DNA from: Limivivens sp934393555
GTDB taxonomy: Bacteria > Bacillota > Clostridia > Lachnospirales > Lachnospiraceae
Length of the DNA stretch: 11,843 nucleotides
Reading direction: 5' to 3'
Assembly (NCBI GenBank): GCA_934393555.1
Contig: CAKRQP010000071.1
Span: 1-11,843 of the forward strand
Shown: piece after piece, positions 1-6,802 of the stretch
How the letters are laid out: each line of letters opens with the position of its first letter
Position numbering within the stretch: position 1 is the first letter of the stretch
Translations under genes and position numbers: made by a program
Notes under the pieces: generated by a model
What the model was told of the DNA's origin: nothing
Seen by the model: only the letters and a program-made list of their open reading frames with translations
Database searches by the model: none

Positions 1-20
1 CAGGAAAGCGAGGCAAAAAC

Positions 21-725
21 ATGGCTGCAAAACAGAAAATCATGATCGTGGACGATGACAGCAATATCGCAGAGCTCATCGCCCTCTATCTCAACAAAGA
101 ATGTTTTGATACCCGGATCGTAGGCGACGGCGAAGCCGCTCTTCGAAGCTTTGATTCGTTCGCTCCGAATCTGATCCTCCTGGATCTGATGCTGCCAGGT
201 ATGGATGGTTATCAGGTCTGCCGGGAGATCCGCCAGCGATCCAACGTCCCCATCATCATGCTCTCTGCCAAGGGTGAGATCTTTGATAAGGTCCTTGGAC
301 TGGAGCTTGGTGCGGACGACTATATCATCAAACCCTTTGACTCCAAGGAACTGGTTGCCCGGGTCAAAGCAGTGCTGCGCCGTTTTCAGCCGGACAAAAA
401 CGGAACAGACAAACCCAAAGGAAAAATCGTGGAATATCCGGATCTCATCGTCAATCAGACAAACTATTCCGTGATCTACCGCGGCAGAACCATTGACATG
501 CCCCCAAAAGAACTGGAGCTTCTCTATTTTCTCGCAGCTTCTCCCAATCAGGTTTTCACCAGAGAGCAGCTGCTGGATCACATCTGGGGCTATGAATATA
601 TGGGCGATACCCGTACCGTAGATGTCCATATCAAGCGGCTCCGTGAAAAGATCAAGGATCATGAGGAATGGTCCATCTCCACCGTCTGGGGCATCGGATA
701 CAAATTTGAGGTGAAGCATCCATGA
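21..725 (+). CDS. OmpR/PhoB-family response regulator
   Basis: Cytoplasmic DNA-binding half of a two-component system: it is phosphorylated by the kinase encoded next and then controls target promoters. The receiver domain spans about residues 5-120, with acidic pocket D11-D13, phospho-acceptor D55 (LILLD), S82 in LSAK and K104 in the IIKPF motif. A winged-helix effector domain (Trans_reg_C type) spans about 135-231 and ends with the usual GIGYKFE. The 234-residue length is normal for the family. The ATG at 21 follows purine-rich AGGAAAGCGAGG, which serves as ribosome binding site. Its stop overlaps the kinase start by 4 bp (ATGA), so the two are translationally coupled. The family is clear from the motifs; the stimulus and regulon cannot be read, because no exporter or other obvious target gene follows on this strand. 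Confidence 0.96.
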   Translation: MAAKQKIMIVDDDSNIAELIALYLNKECFDTRIVGDGEAALRSFDSFAPNLILLDLMLPGMDGYQVCREIRQRSNVPIIMLSAKGEIFDKVLGLELGADDYIIKPFDSKELVARVKAVLRRFQPDKNGTDKPKGKIVEYPDLIVNQTNYSVIYRGRTIDMPPKELELLYFLAASPNQVFTREQLLDHIWGYEYMGDTRTVDVHIKRLREKIKDHEEWSISTVWGIGYKFEVKHP

Positions 726-2137
726 AAAAACGCCTCCGCGTGAAATTTGCCATTCTTTATGCTCTGTTTGCCCTGCTGAGTTTCCTTGCCGTTTCCACCT
801 TCGGTATGTCTCTTGCCAGAAAATATGTGACAAAAAGCGTCGCGGACGATCTCTATCAGGATGCCAGCCGGATCGCCTCCGGTTCTCTGATCCAGTCCTA
901 TATGAAGTCCTTAAGCTCCCGGGAGGATCTCTATCATTTTCTTTCCTCCGCGGCAGCTTACCAGAATTCCACCATCTGGCTGACGGATATCTCCGGAAAC
1001 ATCCTGATCGACACCTCCCGGCCTTTTGAAGAGACCGATGATCCGGAAAAGCTTCCGGAAATGGATCCCGGAGCGTTTGCAGGCAGCTACTACCAGATCG
1101 GCACCTTTTTCGGCTATTATTCCAGGGATGTCCTGAGTGTAGGCAGCCCGGTCACCTCCGGCGACACCGTAAAGGGCTATATCATTATCCACTGCTATCT
1201 CTCAAAGATCGAACGGGAATGTAATTCCATCCTGAATATTTCCTATCTTATTCTTCTGGCGATCCTGGGTCTTTCGCTGATCCTGGTTCTCGGCTTCTGG
1301 CTTCTTATCAGCCGTCCGCTGGACCGGCTCATCTATGCCGCCGGAGAATATGCCGCCGGAAATCTGGATTACAGGTTCATCAAAGAACCGGCCGATGAGC
1401 TGGAATACCTTGGTGCCAGTCTCCAGGTTCTCGCCGGACAGGCCGGAAAAGGAGGCGAAAACCAGAGAAAGTTCATTTCCAACATTTCTCACGATTTCCG
1501 GTCACCTCTCACTTCCATCAAAGGCTATGTGGAAGCCATTCTGGACGGGACGATCCCGGTGGAGATGCAGGACCGCTACCTGAACATCGTCCTGTCCGAA
1601 ACAGAGCGCCTGGAAAAGCTCACAAAAGGCCTTCTCACACTGAACACCTTTGATGACAACGGATATCTGATGGAAATGAGCGATTTTGATATCAACGAGG
1701 TCATCCGGAAGACCCTGGAAACCTTTGAAGGCCGCTGCAATGCCCGTGGAATCCGTTTTTCGCTTCTTTTTGACGAACCAGGCCTCCTGGTCCATGCGGA
1801 TAAGGAAAAGATCCAGCAGATTCTTTATAATCTCATCGACAATGCGATAAAATTCAGTCCGGATCATTCCGTCATTTACATGGAAACCCTGCTGAAGCGT
1901 GAGAAAGTCTTTGTTTCCATCAAGGACACCGGCCTTGGGATCCCTCAGGATTCCCTGCCGAAGATCTGGGACCGTTTTTATAAAACAGATCTTTCCAGAG
2001 GAAAAGATAAGAAGGGCACCGGTCTTGGCCTTGCCATCGTAAAAGAGATCATCCAGGCGCATGGAGAAAACATCAATGTAGTAAGCACCGAAGGCGTCGG
2101 AAGCGAGTTTACCTTTACTCTGCAGAGTGCCTCATAA
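722..2137 (+). CDS. Membrane sensor histidine kinase (HAMP, HisKA, HATPase_c)
   Basis: Sensor partner of the preceding response regulator. TM1 lies at about residues 8-30, an extracytoplasmic sensing region of about 140 residues follows, TM2 is at about 171-197 and a HAMP linker at about 198-245. The dimerisation/phospho-acceptor helix contains H257 in SNISHDFRSPL. The catalytic ATPase domain shows an N-box (N370 and N374 in LYNLIDNAIKFS), a G1 box DTGLGIP (402-408) and a G2 box GTGLGLAI (432-439). All key residues are present, so it should be active. At 471 residues it is typical of Gram-positive PhoR/VanS-like kinases. The ATG overlaps the regulator stop by 4 bp. The external domain has no motif I can name, so the ligand is unknown. 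The pair ends at a strong terminator and is followed by a convergent operon. Confidence 0.95.
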   Translation: MKKRLRVKFAILYALFALLSFLAVSTFGMSLARKYVTKSVADDLYQDASRIASGSLIQSYMKSLSSREDLYHFLSSAAAYQNSTIWLTDISGNILIDTSRPFEETDDPEKLPEMDPGAFAGSYYQIGTFFGYYSRDVLSVGSPVTSGDTVKGYIIIHCYLSKIERECNSILNISYLILLAILGLSLILVLGFWLLISRPLDRLIYAAGEYAAGNLDYRFIKEPADELEYLGASLQVLAGQAGKGGENQRKFISNISHDFRSPLTSIKGYVEAILDGTIPVEMQDRYLNIVLSETERLEKLTKGLLTLNTFDDNGYLMEMSDFDINEVIRKTLETFEGRCNARGIRFSLLFDEPGLLVHADKEKIQQILYNLIDNAIKFSPDHSVIYMETLLKREKVFVSIKDTGLGIPQDSLPKIWDRFYKTDLSRGKDKKGTGLGLAIVKEIIQAHGENINVVSTEGVGSEFTFTLQSAS

Positions 2138-2142
2138 AAAAT

Positions 2143-2188
2143 GGCAGAAAACAGAAGTCTGATCCTTTCTGTTTTCTGCCGTTTTTTT
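2143..2188. terminator. Bidirectional intrinsic terminator between convergent operons
   Basis: A perfect 12-bp inverted repeat (2143-2154 with 2169-2180, GGCAGAAAACAG and its complement), extendable by two A-T pairs, is flanked by seven T on the plus strand (2182-2188) and a run of A (2136-2141) that is a U-tract for minus transcripts. It starts 5 bp after the kinase stop codon and the trmL stop lies at its edge, so it should stop transcription from both sides. Confidence 0.92.
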
Positions 2189-2687
2189 ATTTCCAGTCGT
2201 ATCTGGTCAGATGACCATCCAGACGCATGTGGTCAAAATGATTCTGCCTTAAAGCCTCATAGAGCACAACAGCCACGGAATTGGCCAGGTTCAGGGAACG
2301 AATGTCTCCGATCATCGGGATACGGACCGCCCGTTCCTGATTTTCCAGAAGAAGCTCCTCCGGAATACCGGCACTTTCTTTGCCGAACATGATATAACAG
2401 TCCGGCTCGTAAGAAACATCGGTATAAACCTGTGGTGCTTTGGTCGTGGCCATATAGATCTTGGCCCCCGGATTCTTTTCCAGAAAATCTTCATAATTGA
2501 TGTAGGTCGTCACATCGAGATCTTTCCAGTAATCCATTCCGGCACGCTTGAGATTCTTTTCGGTAAGGCGAAAGCCCAGAGGTTCGATGAGATGCAGCCT
2601 GGTCCCGGTAGCCACGCAGGTCCGGCCGATATTTCCCGTATTGGAGGGGATCTCCGGCTCCAGGAGAACGATATTCAGCTGTGCCAT
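2187..2687 (-). CDS. trmL: tRNA (cytidine/uridine-34 2'-O-)methyltransferase TrmL (SPOUT family)
   Basis: SAM-dependent enzyme that 2'-O-methylates the wobble base 34 of certain tRNA-Leu in the cytoplasm (YibK/TrmL function, known from E. coli). The 166-residue protein is a minimal SPOUT domain. Motif 1 is NTGNIGRTC (16-24), motif 2 FGKESAGIP (101-109), and motif 3 RIPM...RSLNLANSVAVVLYE (122-144), which forms the trefoil-knot SAM pocket. Length and motifs fit the single-domain TrmL class rather than longer TrmH/RlmB proteins. The ATG is preceded by AAGGAGG about 9 nt upstream. It is the last gene of a four-gene operon and begins 2 nt after the aminotransferase stop. The functional link to that gene is not obvious; co-transcription may be only organisational. 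Confidence 0.93.
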   Translation of the reverse strand: MAQLNIVLLEPEIPSNTGNIGRTCVATGTRLHLIEPLGFRLTEKNLKRAGMDYWKDLDVTTYINYEDFLEKNPGAKIYMATTKAPQVYTDVSYEPDCYIMFGKESAGIPEELLLENQERAVRIPMIGDIRSLNLANSVAVVLYEALRQNHFDHMRLDGHLTRYDWK

Positions 2688-2689
2688 CC

Positions 2690-3859
2690 TTATCTTCCTC
2701 CTTCCAGCTTCTCAATGAAGTGTTTCAGACGCTCCAGCGCCTTTTTCAGATCTTCCAGGGAATACGCATAGGAGATCCGGAGAAAGCCTTCTCCGCAGCT
2801 TCCGAAAGCCGTCCCGGGAACGACAGCCAGCCGTTCTTCCCGGAGAAGACGTTCTGCAAACTCATCCGAAGAAATACCGAATTTCTGAATAGAAGGAAAT
2901 ACATAAAACGCACCCTTGGGTTCAAAACAGGGAAGCCCCATCTCTTCAAACGCATGAAGCAGATACCGGCGGCGGCCATTATAAGCCTGACGCATTTCCT
3001 CCACATCGGGATCACCGTTCCGGAGAGCCTCCACCGCTGCATACTGGCTGTTTGTCGGTGCACACATAATGGCAAACTGATGAACCTTTGTCATCTGCCG
3101 GATAATGGCTGCCGGACCGCAGGCATAGCCCAGGCGCCAGCCCGTCATGGCATGGGATTTGGAGAAACCATTGATGGTAATGGTCCGCTCCTTCATTCCC
3201 GGCAGGGAAGCAAACGAAACGTGATTTCCGCCGTAGGTAAGCTCTGCATAAATCTCATCCGAAAGGACAAACAGATCTTTTTCCTCTACAACTTCTGCGA
3301 TCGCCTCCAGATCCTCCCGGCTCATAATAGCGCCGGTGGGATTGTTCGGGAAAGGCAGAACCAGGATCTTTGTCTTTTCATTGATGTGTTCCAGAAGCTC
3401 TTCTTTTGTCAGCCGGAATTCGTTTTTTGCCTGGAGCTCGATGATATGAGGCTTTCCTCCGGCCAGCGTACAACAGGGGACATAGGAAACATAGCAGGGC
3501 TCCGGGATCAGGACTTCATCTCCGGGATCCAGCATGACACGCATGGCAAGATCGATCGCCTCACTGCCTCCCACCGTTACCAGTGTCTCTGTTACCGGAT
3601 CATAATCCAGTGCAAACCGGCGTTTTAGATAACGGCAGATCTCCTCACGGAGCTCTTTCAAACCTGCATTAGACGTATAGAACGTACGGCCTTTCTCCAG
3701 ACTGTAGATACCCTCATCACGGATGTGCCAGGGCGTATCAAAATCCGGTTCGCCAACACCGAGAGAGATCACATTGTCCATTTCACTTACAATATCAAAA
3801 AATTTCCGGATACCGGAGGGTGCGATATCCACTACTTTTTTTGTCAGAGGGTCTCTCAT
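2690..3859 (-). CDS. PLP-dependent class I/II aminotransferase (aspartate/aromatic aminotransferase-like)
   Basis: Fold-type I transaminase that moves amino groups between an amino acid and a 2-oxo acid, using pyridoxal phosphate. Visible active-site elements are PNNPTG (171-176, N173 contacts PLP), D201 and Y204 in LSDEIYAELTY, Schiff-base K234 in INGFSKSHAMTGWRLGY, R242, and R361 in LRISYA for the substrate carboxylate. The 389 residues match the family. It resembles Firmicute PatA/AspC-like enzymes; the exact substrate cannot be fixed from sequence. Its start overlaps the Lrp/AsnC gene stop by 4 bp (ATGA), so the two are translationally coupled. This pairing suggests the regulator senses an amino acid handled by the enzyme (inference). 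A long ORF on the opposite strand inside this gene is a shadow. Confidence 0.95.
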   Translation of the reverse strand: MRDPLTKKVVDIAPSGIRKFFDIVSEMDNVISLGVGEPDFDTPWHIRDEGIYSLEKGRTFYTSNAGLKELREEICRYLKRRFALDYDPVTETLVTVGGSEAIDLAMRVMLDPGDEVLIPEPCYVSYVPCCTLAGGKPHIIELQAKNEFRLTKEELLEHINEKTKILVLPFPNNPTGAIMSREDLEAIAEVVEEKDLFVLSDEIYAELTYGGNHVSFASLPGMKERTITINGFSKSHAMTGWRLGYACGPAAIIRQMTKVHQFAIMCAPTNSQYAAVEALRNGDPDVEEMRQAYNGRRRYLLHAFEEMGLPCFEPKGAFYVFPSIQKFGISSDEFAERLLREERLAVVPGTAFGSCGEGFLRISYAYSLEDLKKALERLKHFIEKLEGGR

Positions 3860-4338
3860 AAGGTCACCGGCATCCTTTCATCTCTTGTTTTTTTCTCAAA
3901 GATCGTTCCGTGGTCTTTGTATTTTTTCAGGATAAAATGAGTCGCTGTACTCAAAACAGAATCCAGCGTGGAAAGCTTATCGGATACAAAGCCGGAAACT
4001 TCTTTCAGCGTCTTTCCTTCCAGGATCACCATAAGGTCAAATGCACCGGAGATCAGATACACAGAACGGACTTCCGGATAATTGTAGATCCGCTCAGCGA
4101 TGGAGTCAAAGCCCTGCCCTCTCTGAGGGGTCACGCGGACCTCGATCAGGGCAGTCACCTTGTCTGCGGAGGTCTTGTCCCAGTCGATCAGCGTATGATA
4201 ACCGCAGATAATGTGTTCCTGCTCCATTTTTGCGATTTCGTTGGCAACAGTCGCTTCATCGGTACCCAGGATCACTGCCAGTTCCTTCAAATCGATCCGG
4301 CTGTTTTTTTCCAGAAATGTTAAGATTGCTTCTCTCAT
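3856..4338 (-). CDS. Lrp/AsnC-family transcriptional regulator
   Basis: Feast/famine DNA-binding protein of 160 residues. An N-terminal helix-turn-helix lies at about 1-45 (ILTFLEKNSRIDLKELAVIL...VANEIAKMEQEHIICGY), and a RAM ligand-binding/oligomerisation domain at about 60-140 (ALIEVRVTPQ...YPEVRSVYLISGAFDLMVILEG). Members typically bind amino acids and form octamers. It overlaps its upstream neighbour (4335-4338) and its downstream neighbour (3856-3859) by 4 bp each. Regulators of this type often control their own operon, so autoregulation and control of the aminotransferase is a reasonable inference. The last 15 or so residues (EKKTRDERMPVTL) lie beyond the RAM fold. Family assignment is secure; the ligand is unknown. 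Confidence 0.93.
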   Translation of the reverse strand: MREAILTFLEKNSRIDLKELAVILGTDEATVANEIAKMEQEHIICGYHTLIDWDKTSADKVTALIEVRVTPQRGQGFDSIAERIYNYPEVRSVYLISGAFDLMVILEGKTLKEVSGFVSDKLSTLDSVLSTATHFILKKYKDHGTIFEKKTRDERMPVTL

Positions 4339-5003
4339 CCTTCATTCTCCTTTTTCTCTGTTCTTGCTGGTTTTTCGATGTATCGTTTGATTTCCTGATT
4401 GTAAAGGATCCGTTCCGGTCCTTTGCTGACTCTTCCTATCACTGTCGCCGGGATCCCCGCCCGTTTCAGTTCTTCGGTCAGTTCCATGCCATGGAAGGTA
4501 CCAATGAGCACAGCGCCTTTCGAGTCCATCCGATAGGGATCCAGATCAAAAAGCTCTGTGATCTCTACGGTCTCCTGACGGATCGGAAGCTTCCGAAGTT
4601 CTGCACTCAGTCCCAGTCCTGCCTGGTCCGCGATCTCCCAGAGTGCTTTCAGGATGCCGCCTTCTCCCAATGGATAATATTCCTTTTCCTCTTCACCGGT
4701 TCCGTGATCTGTTCCCACACGCCCGGCGATCTCCAGTGTTTCTTTGATCTCTTCCAGATCTGAAAAATGCTGTGCTTCCCGCACCAGAGTCTCCGGAAAG
4801 CGTTTCAGAAGCTCTTCTTCTTTTTCTACAGCCAGCTTTGCTGTCCCGGAAAGGGCAATCCATCTGGTCAGGACCAGTTCCATGCCCGGTCTGAGACGGG
4901 AGCTGCCGTCTGTTACCATGGTATGCAAATAGCTATCCCCTTTCTTTTGCTCCTCCAAAATCGGTGGAGATAAAAATAGGGCACCGTACGCTTTTGATGT
5001 CAT
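4335..5003 (-). CDS. AIR-synthase-related protein, C-terminal domain only (PurM/HypE/ThiL-like)
   Basis: The 222-residue ORF resembles the C-terminal half of the AIR synthase superfamily (PurM, HypE, SelD, ThiL). RPGMELVLTRWIALSGT (38-54) resembles the inter-domain strand, PLGEGGILKALWEIADQAGLGL (111-132) the glycine-rich helix, and IRQETVEITELFDLDPY (141-157) and GIPATVIGRV (183-192) match the HypE-like end. The N-terminal domain, which normally carries much of the ATP-binding site, is absent, so catalysis is doubtful; it may be a binding or regulatory protein, or the remnant of a longer gene. It begins the Lrp/aminotransferase/trmL operon and overlaps lrp by 4 bp. The start is uncertain. 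ATG at 5003 has a weak GAAGGG site but lies inside a terminator hairpin. TTG at 4928 is preceded by AAAGGGG at 8 nt spacing and would give 197 residues, starting near the recognisable homology. Confidence 0.72.
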   Translation of the reverse strand: MTSKAYGALFLSPPILEEQKKGDSYLHTMVTDGSSRLRPGMELVLTRWIALSGTAKLAVEKEEELLKRFPETLVREAQHFSDLEEIKETLEIAGRVGTDHGTGEEEKEYYPLGEGGILKALWEIADQAGLGLSAELRKLPIRQETVEITELFDLDPYRMDSKGAVLIGTFHGMELTEELKRAGIPATVIGRVSKGPERILYNQEIKRYIEKPARTEKKENEG

Positions 5004-5012
5004 ACGGCACCC
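4972..5012 (-). terminator. Strand-specific intrinsic terminator after the VanW-family gene
   Basis: On the minus strand GGGTGCCGTA (5012-5003) pairs with TACGGTGCCC (4988-4979) as a 10-bp stem with two G-U wobbles and a 14-nt loop, followed by TATTTTTAT. It begins 27 nt after the VanW stop codon. The wobble pairs become C-A mismatches in plus-strand RNA, so it acts only on minus transcripts. It overlaps the first codons of the AIR-synthase-like ORF. Confidence 0.75.
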
Positions 5013-5038
5013 TTCTTTTTTCTTTCTATCCGTTTCTG

Positions 5039-6670
5039 CTACTGGATCACCGTCACATCCTGCCCCGGATCCGGAAGTACATTGTCATCCATGTCTCCTG
5101 ACGGATCCTGCGTCGGCGCAGAGGTTTCCGGTGCGCTCGTTTCCGGCGCGGAGGTCTCGGGGGCACTTGTTTCCGGTGCACTCGTCTCAGGCGCAGTCGT
5201 TTCCGGTGCGCTTGTCTCAGGTGCGGTTGTTTCCGGTGTCGTAGTCGAACCGTAGCTTCCGTTGATCACTGCCTGAACCGTCGCCAGGTCATTATTGGCA
5301 ATGGCGGTCTGGATCGCCGCAGAGGCCTGGGCATTGGGTGAAACAATACCTACCTCATAAATGGCCGGTGACGCTTGATAACTGCTGGAATTGACCTGAA
5401 CCGTATCGGTGGTTCCGTCCGCATTGACGATATCCTTCCAGAGTACAGCCTCCAGTCCCTGATGGGCACTCTGGGTCTGGTTCAGATAACCGATGTTCTG
5501 ATCTGCCTTCGCTACCAGTTTGATATTAGTGCTAGCATCCGTCTGGCTTAAGGTCTCGCTCCGGAAAGAGATCGAACGGTTCGGATCTCTGGTCTCATGG
5601 CCATAAATGGTAAAGTTCAGCGTTCCCTGATACCCCACACCATAGATATAGATCGGGGCATCCGTATTGTTGGTAAACACAAAATCCATCAGACCTTCTG
5701 CAATGGCTGCATCCTTGGACGGATCCACATAGGAGACCAGCATGGTATGGTTGTGACGCTCATTCACCTGAAGTTCTGCTTTCAGGACCGCATTATAAAG
5801 GGTCGTGGAAACCTGACAGATACCACCGCCATAAGTGTCCACCACCTGGCCACTCTCATATGAGGGAGCCGGATAATAGCCGTTATCCGCATTGAAAGGT
5901 GTTACTGCTGCCGTCACTGAGAAGGATTCTCCCGGCATGAGAAGCGTACCGTTGATCTTGGACGCTCCCACTTCCACGTTGGTATTTCTCTCGTAAGAGG
6001 AACCATAATACGTGGTCGCTGTTCCCAGCACATCTTTTACCAGACTCAGCTCTTCTTTCGTAACGGAAGGCTTCTGGACCTCCGCCACAACCGTAAGCTC
6101 TGTACCGTCGCCCTTCAGTTCTTTCATCATGGTGGAAACCGACTGATCCACATTGACTGCGATCCCGGTCTCACCGCCCGTTACCTCCGGATATCCGTTT
6201 GCGAATGTGATATCTCCCTCTTCCGCATCCCGGTTATATTCTGCTGCAAGCTTCTCCACATAGGCTTTGACTGCCTGCTCATTGGGAGCATACGCCACGT
6301 CAAAGTTCTTTGGTTCCACCTGCAGATCTTTTTTCTCTTTATACTGTTTGATGAGATTGCCGCCCTTGGCTACCTCCAGCGCCTCATGAACAACCTCCCG
6401 GTTGGTCCATTCCATCCCAAAATCTTCTGCTGTAGCCTGGATCTCTTCATCGCCAAGCTTTACGGTATAGTTTCCGCCGGTTCCTTTTCCCAGCTTCTCT
6501 TCTACTGCTTTTGTCGCCTGTTCCTCCGTCATACCGGAAACATTCACGCCTCCGATATAAACATTTTTACTGATCGTCTCTGTCTCATCTGCCAGGACAG
6601 AACCTCCCGCTGCCAGGACAAACGCCGTGCAGGCTGTCAGGACCAGACTTATTTTCTTTCTTTTTTTCAT
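5039..6670 (-). CDS. Secreted VanW-family protein with peptidoglycan-binding-type repeats and PETSA-rich tail
   Basis: Predicted exported envelope protein of 543 residues. A signal peptide occupies about 1-27 (basic MKKRKK, hydrophobic core, SVLA cleavage region). Two regions at about 33-200 resemble PG_binding_4 domains (NVYIGGVNVSGMTEEQATKAVEEKL is the typical entry). The VanW domain lies at about 225-360 with its hallmark GGGICQVSTTLYNAVL (281-296) and the upstream PGESFS. Residues 479-518 are eight PETSA/PETTA units, then a short acidic end. No LPXTG motif or C-terminal membrane anchor is seen, so it is probably secreted or wall-associated. VanW proteins occur near some vancomycin-resistance clusters, but their biochemical role is not established and nothing here indicates resistance. 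AGAGGAG lies 5 nt before the ATG. It follows a 35-residue membrane peptide gene by 19 nt and ends at a terminator. Confidence 0.9.
   Translation of the reverse strand: MKKRKKISLVLTACTAFVLAAGGSVLADETETISKNVYIGGVNVSGMTEEQATKAVEEKLGKGTGGNYTVKLGDEEIQATAEDFGMEWTNREVVHEALEVAKGGNLIKQYKEKKDLQVEPKNFDVAYAPNEQAVKAYVEKLAAEYNRDAEEGDITFANGYPEVTGGETGIAVNVDQSVSTMMKELKGDGTELTVVAEVQKPSVTKEELSLVKDVLGTATTYYGSSYERNTNVEVGASKINGTLLMPGESFSVTAAVTPFNADNGYYPAPSYESGQVVDTYGGGICQVSTTLYNAVLKAELQVNERHNHTMLVSYVDPSKDAAIAEGLMDFVFTNNTDAPIYIYGVGYQGTLNFTIYGHETRDPNRSISFRSETLSQTDASTNIKLVAKADQNIGYLNQTQSAHQGLEAVLWKDIVNADGTTDTVQVNSSSYQASPAIYEVGIVSPNAQASAAIQTAIANNDLATVQAVINGSYGSTTTPETTAPETSAPETTAPETSAPETSAPETSAPETSAPETSAPTQDPSGDMDDNVLPDPGQDVTVIQ
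5117..5236 (-). repeat. Eight tandem 15-bp units encoding PETSA/PETTA
   Basis: On the minus strand the VanW gene encodes eight consecutive five-residue units, in order PETTA, PETSA, PETTA, then five PETSA. The DNA units are similar but vary at third codon positions. Pro/Thr/Ser/Glu-rich tracts of this kind usually form an extended linker across or within the cell wall. Such in-frame repeats can change copy number between strains without frameshift. Confidence 0.93.
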
Positions 6671-6689
6671 TGTGACTCCTCTTGCCGAC

Positions 6690-6797
6690 TTACTCCAGAT
6701 AGCTTAAAACCATGGGCAGGATCATTGCGATCACCAGAAGAAGGCAGATCACTGCTGCGATGGTTTTCTGCGTTTTTTTATTGTTAAAATTCATCAT
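6690..6797 (-). CDS. Small single-pass membrane protein (35 residues), function unknown
   Basis: Short ORF from ATG at 6797 to TAA at 6690. It encodes a basic start MMNFNNKKTQKT, a hydrophobic stretch IAAVICLLLVIAMILPMVL (about 13-31) and the end SYLE, which reads as one membrane helix with the N-terminus inside. AGAGGTG lies 6 nt before the first ATG, a good ribosome binding site. It begins 5 nt after the exonuclease stop and ends 19 nt before the VanW start, so it fits exactly into an otherwise unexplained 130-bp operon gap. Very short Firmicute membrane proteins of this form are common and mostly uncharacterised; I cannot name the family with confidence. A membrane role alongside the secreted VanW protein is inference from position only. 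Confidence 0.72.
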   Translation of the reverse strand: MMNFNNKKTQKTIAAVICLLLVIAMILPMVLSYLE

Positions 6798-6802
6798 ATC
6801 TT

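Noticed and set aside
1502..2062. 186-codon minus-strand ORF inside the histidine kinase
   Set aside because: Antisense to the conserved kinase core; no recognisable protein features.
2681..3628. 315-codon plus-strand ORF opposite the aminotransferase
   Set aside because: Its protein has no family features, while the minus strand encodes a complete aminotransferase with all active-site residues. It is a shadow of codon bias.
5117..5236. CRISPR-like or satellite repeat
   Set aside because: Units are 15 bp, contiguous, in frame and encode PETSA; there are no spacers.
5039..6670. Vancomycin resistance determinant
   Set aside because: VanW-domain proteins are widespread in Clostridia without resistance; no vanH/A/X-type genes are present.
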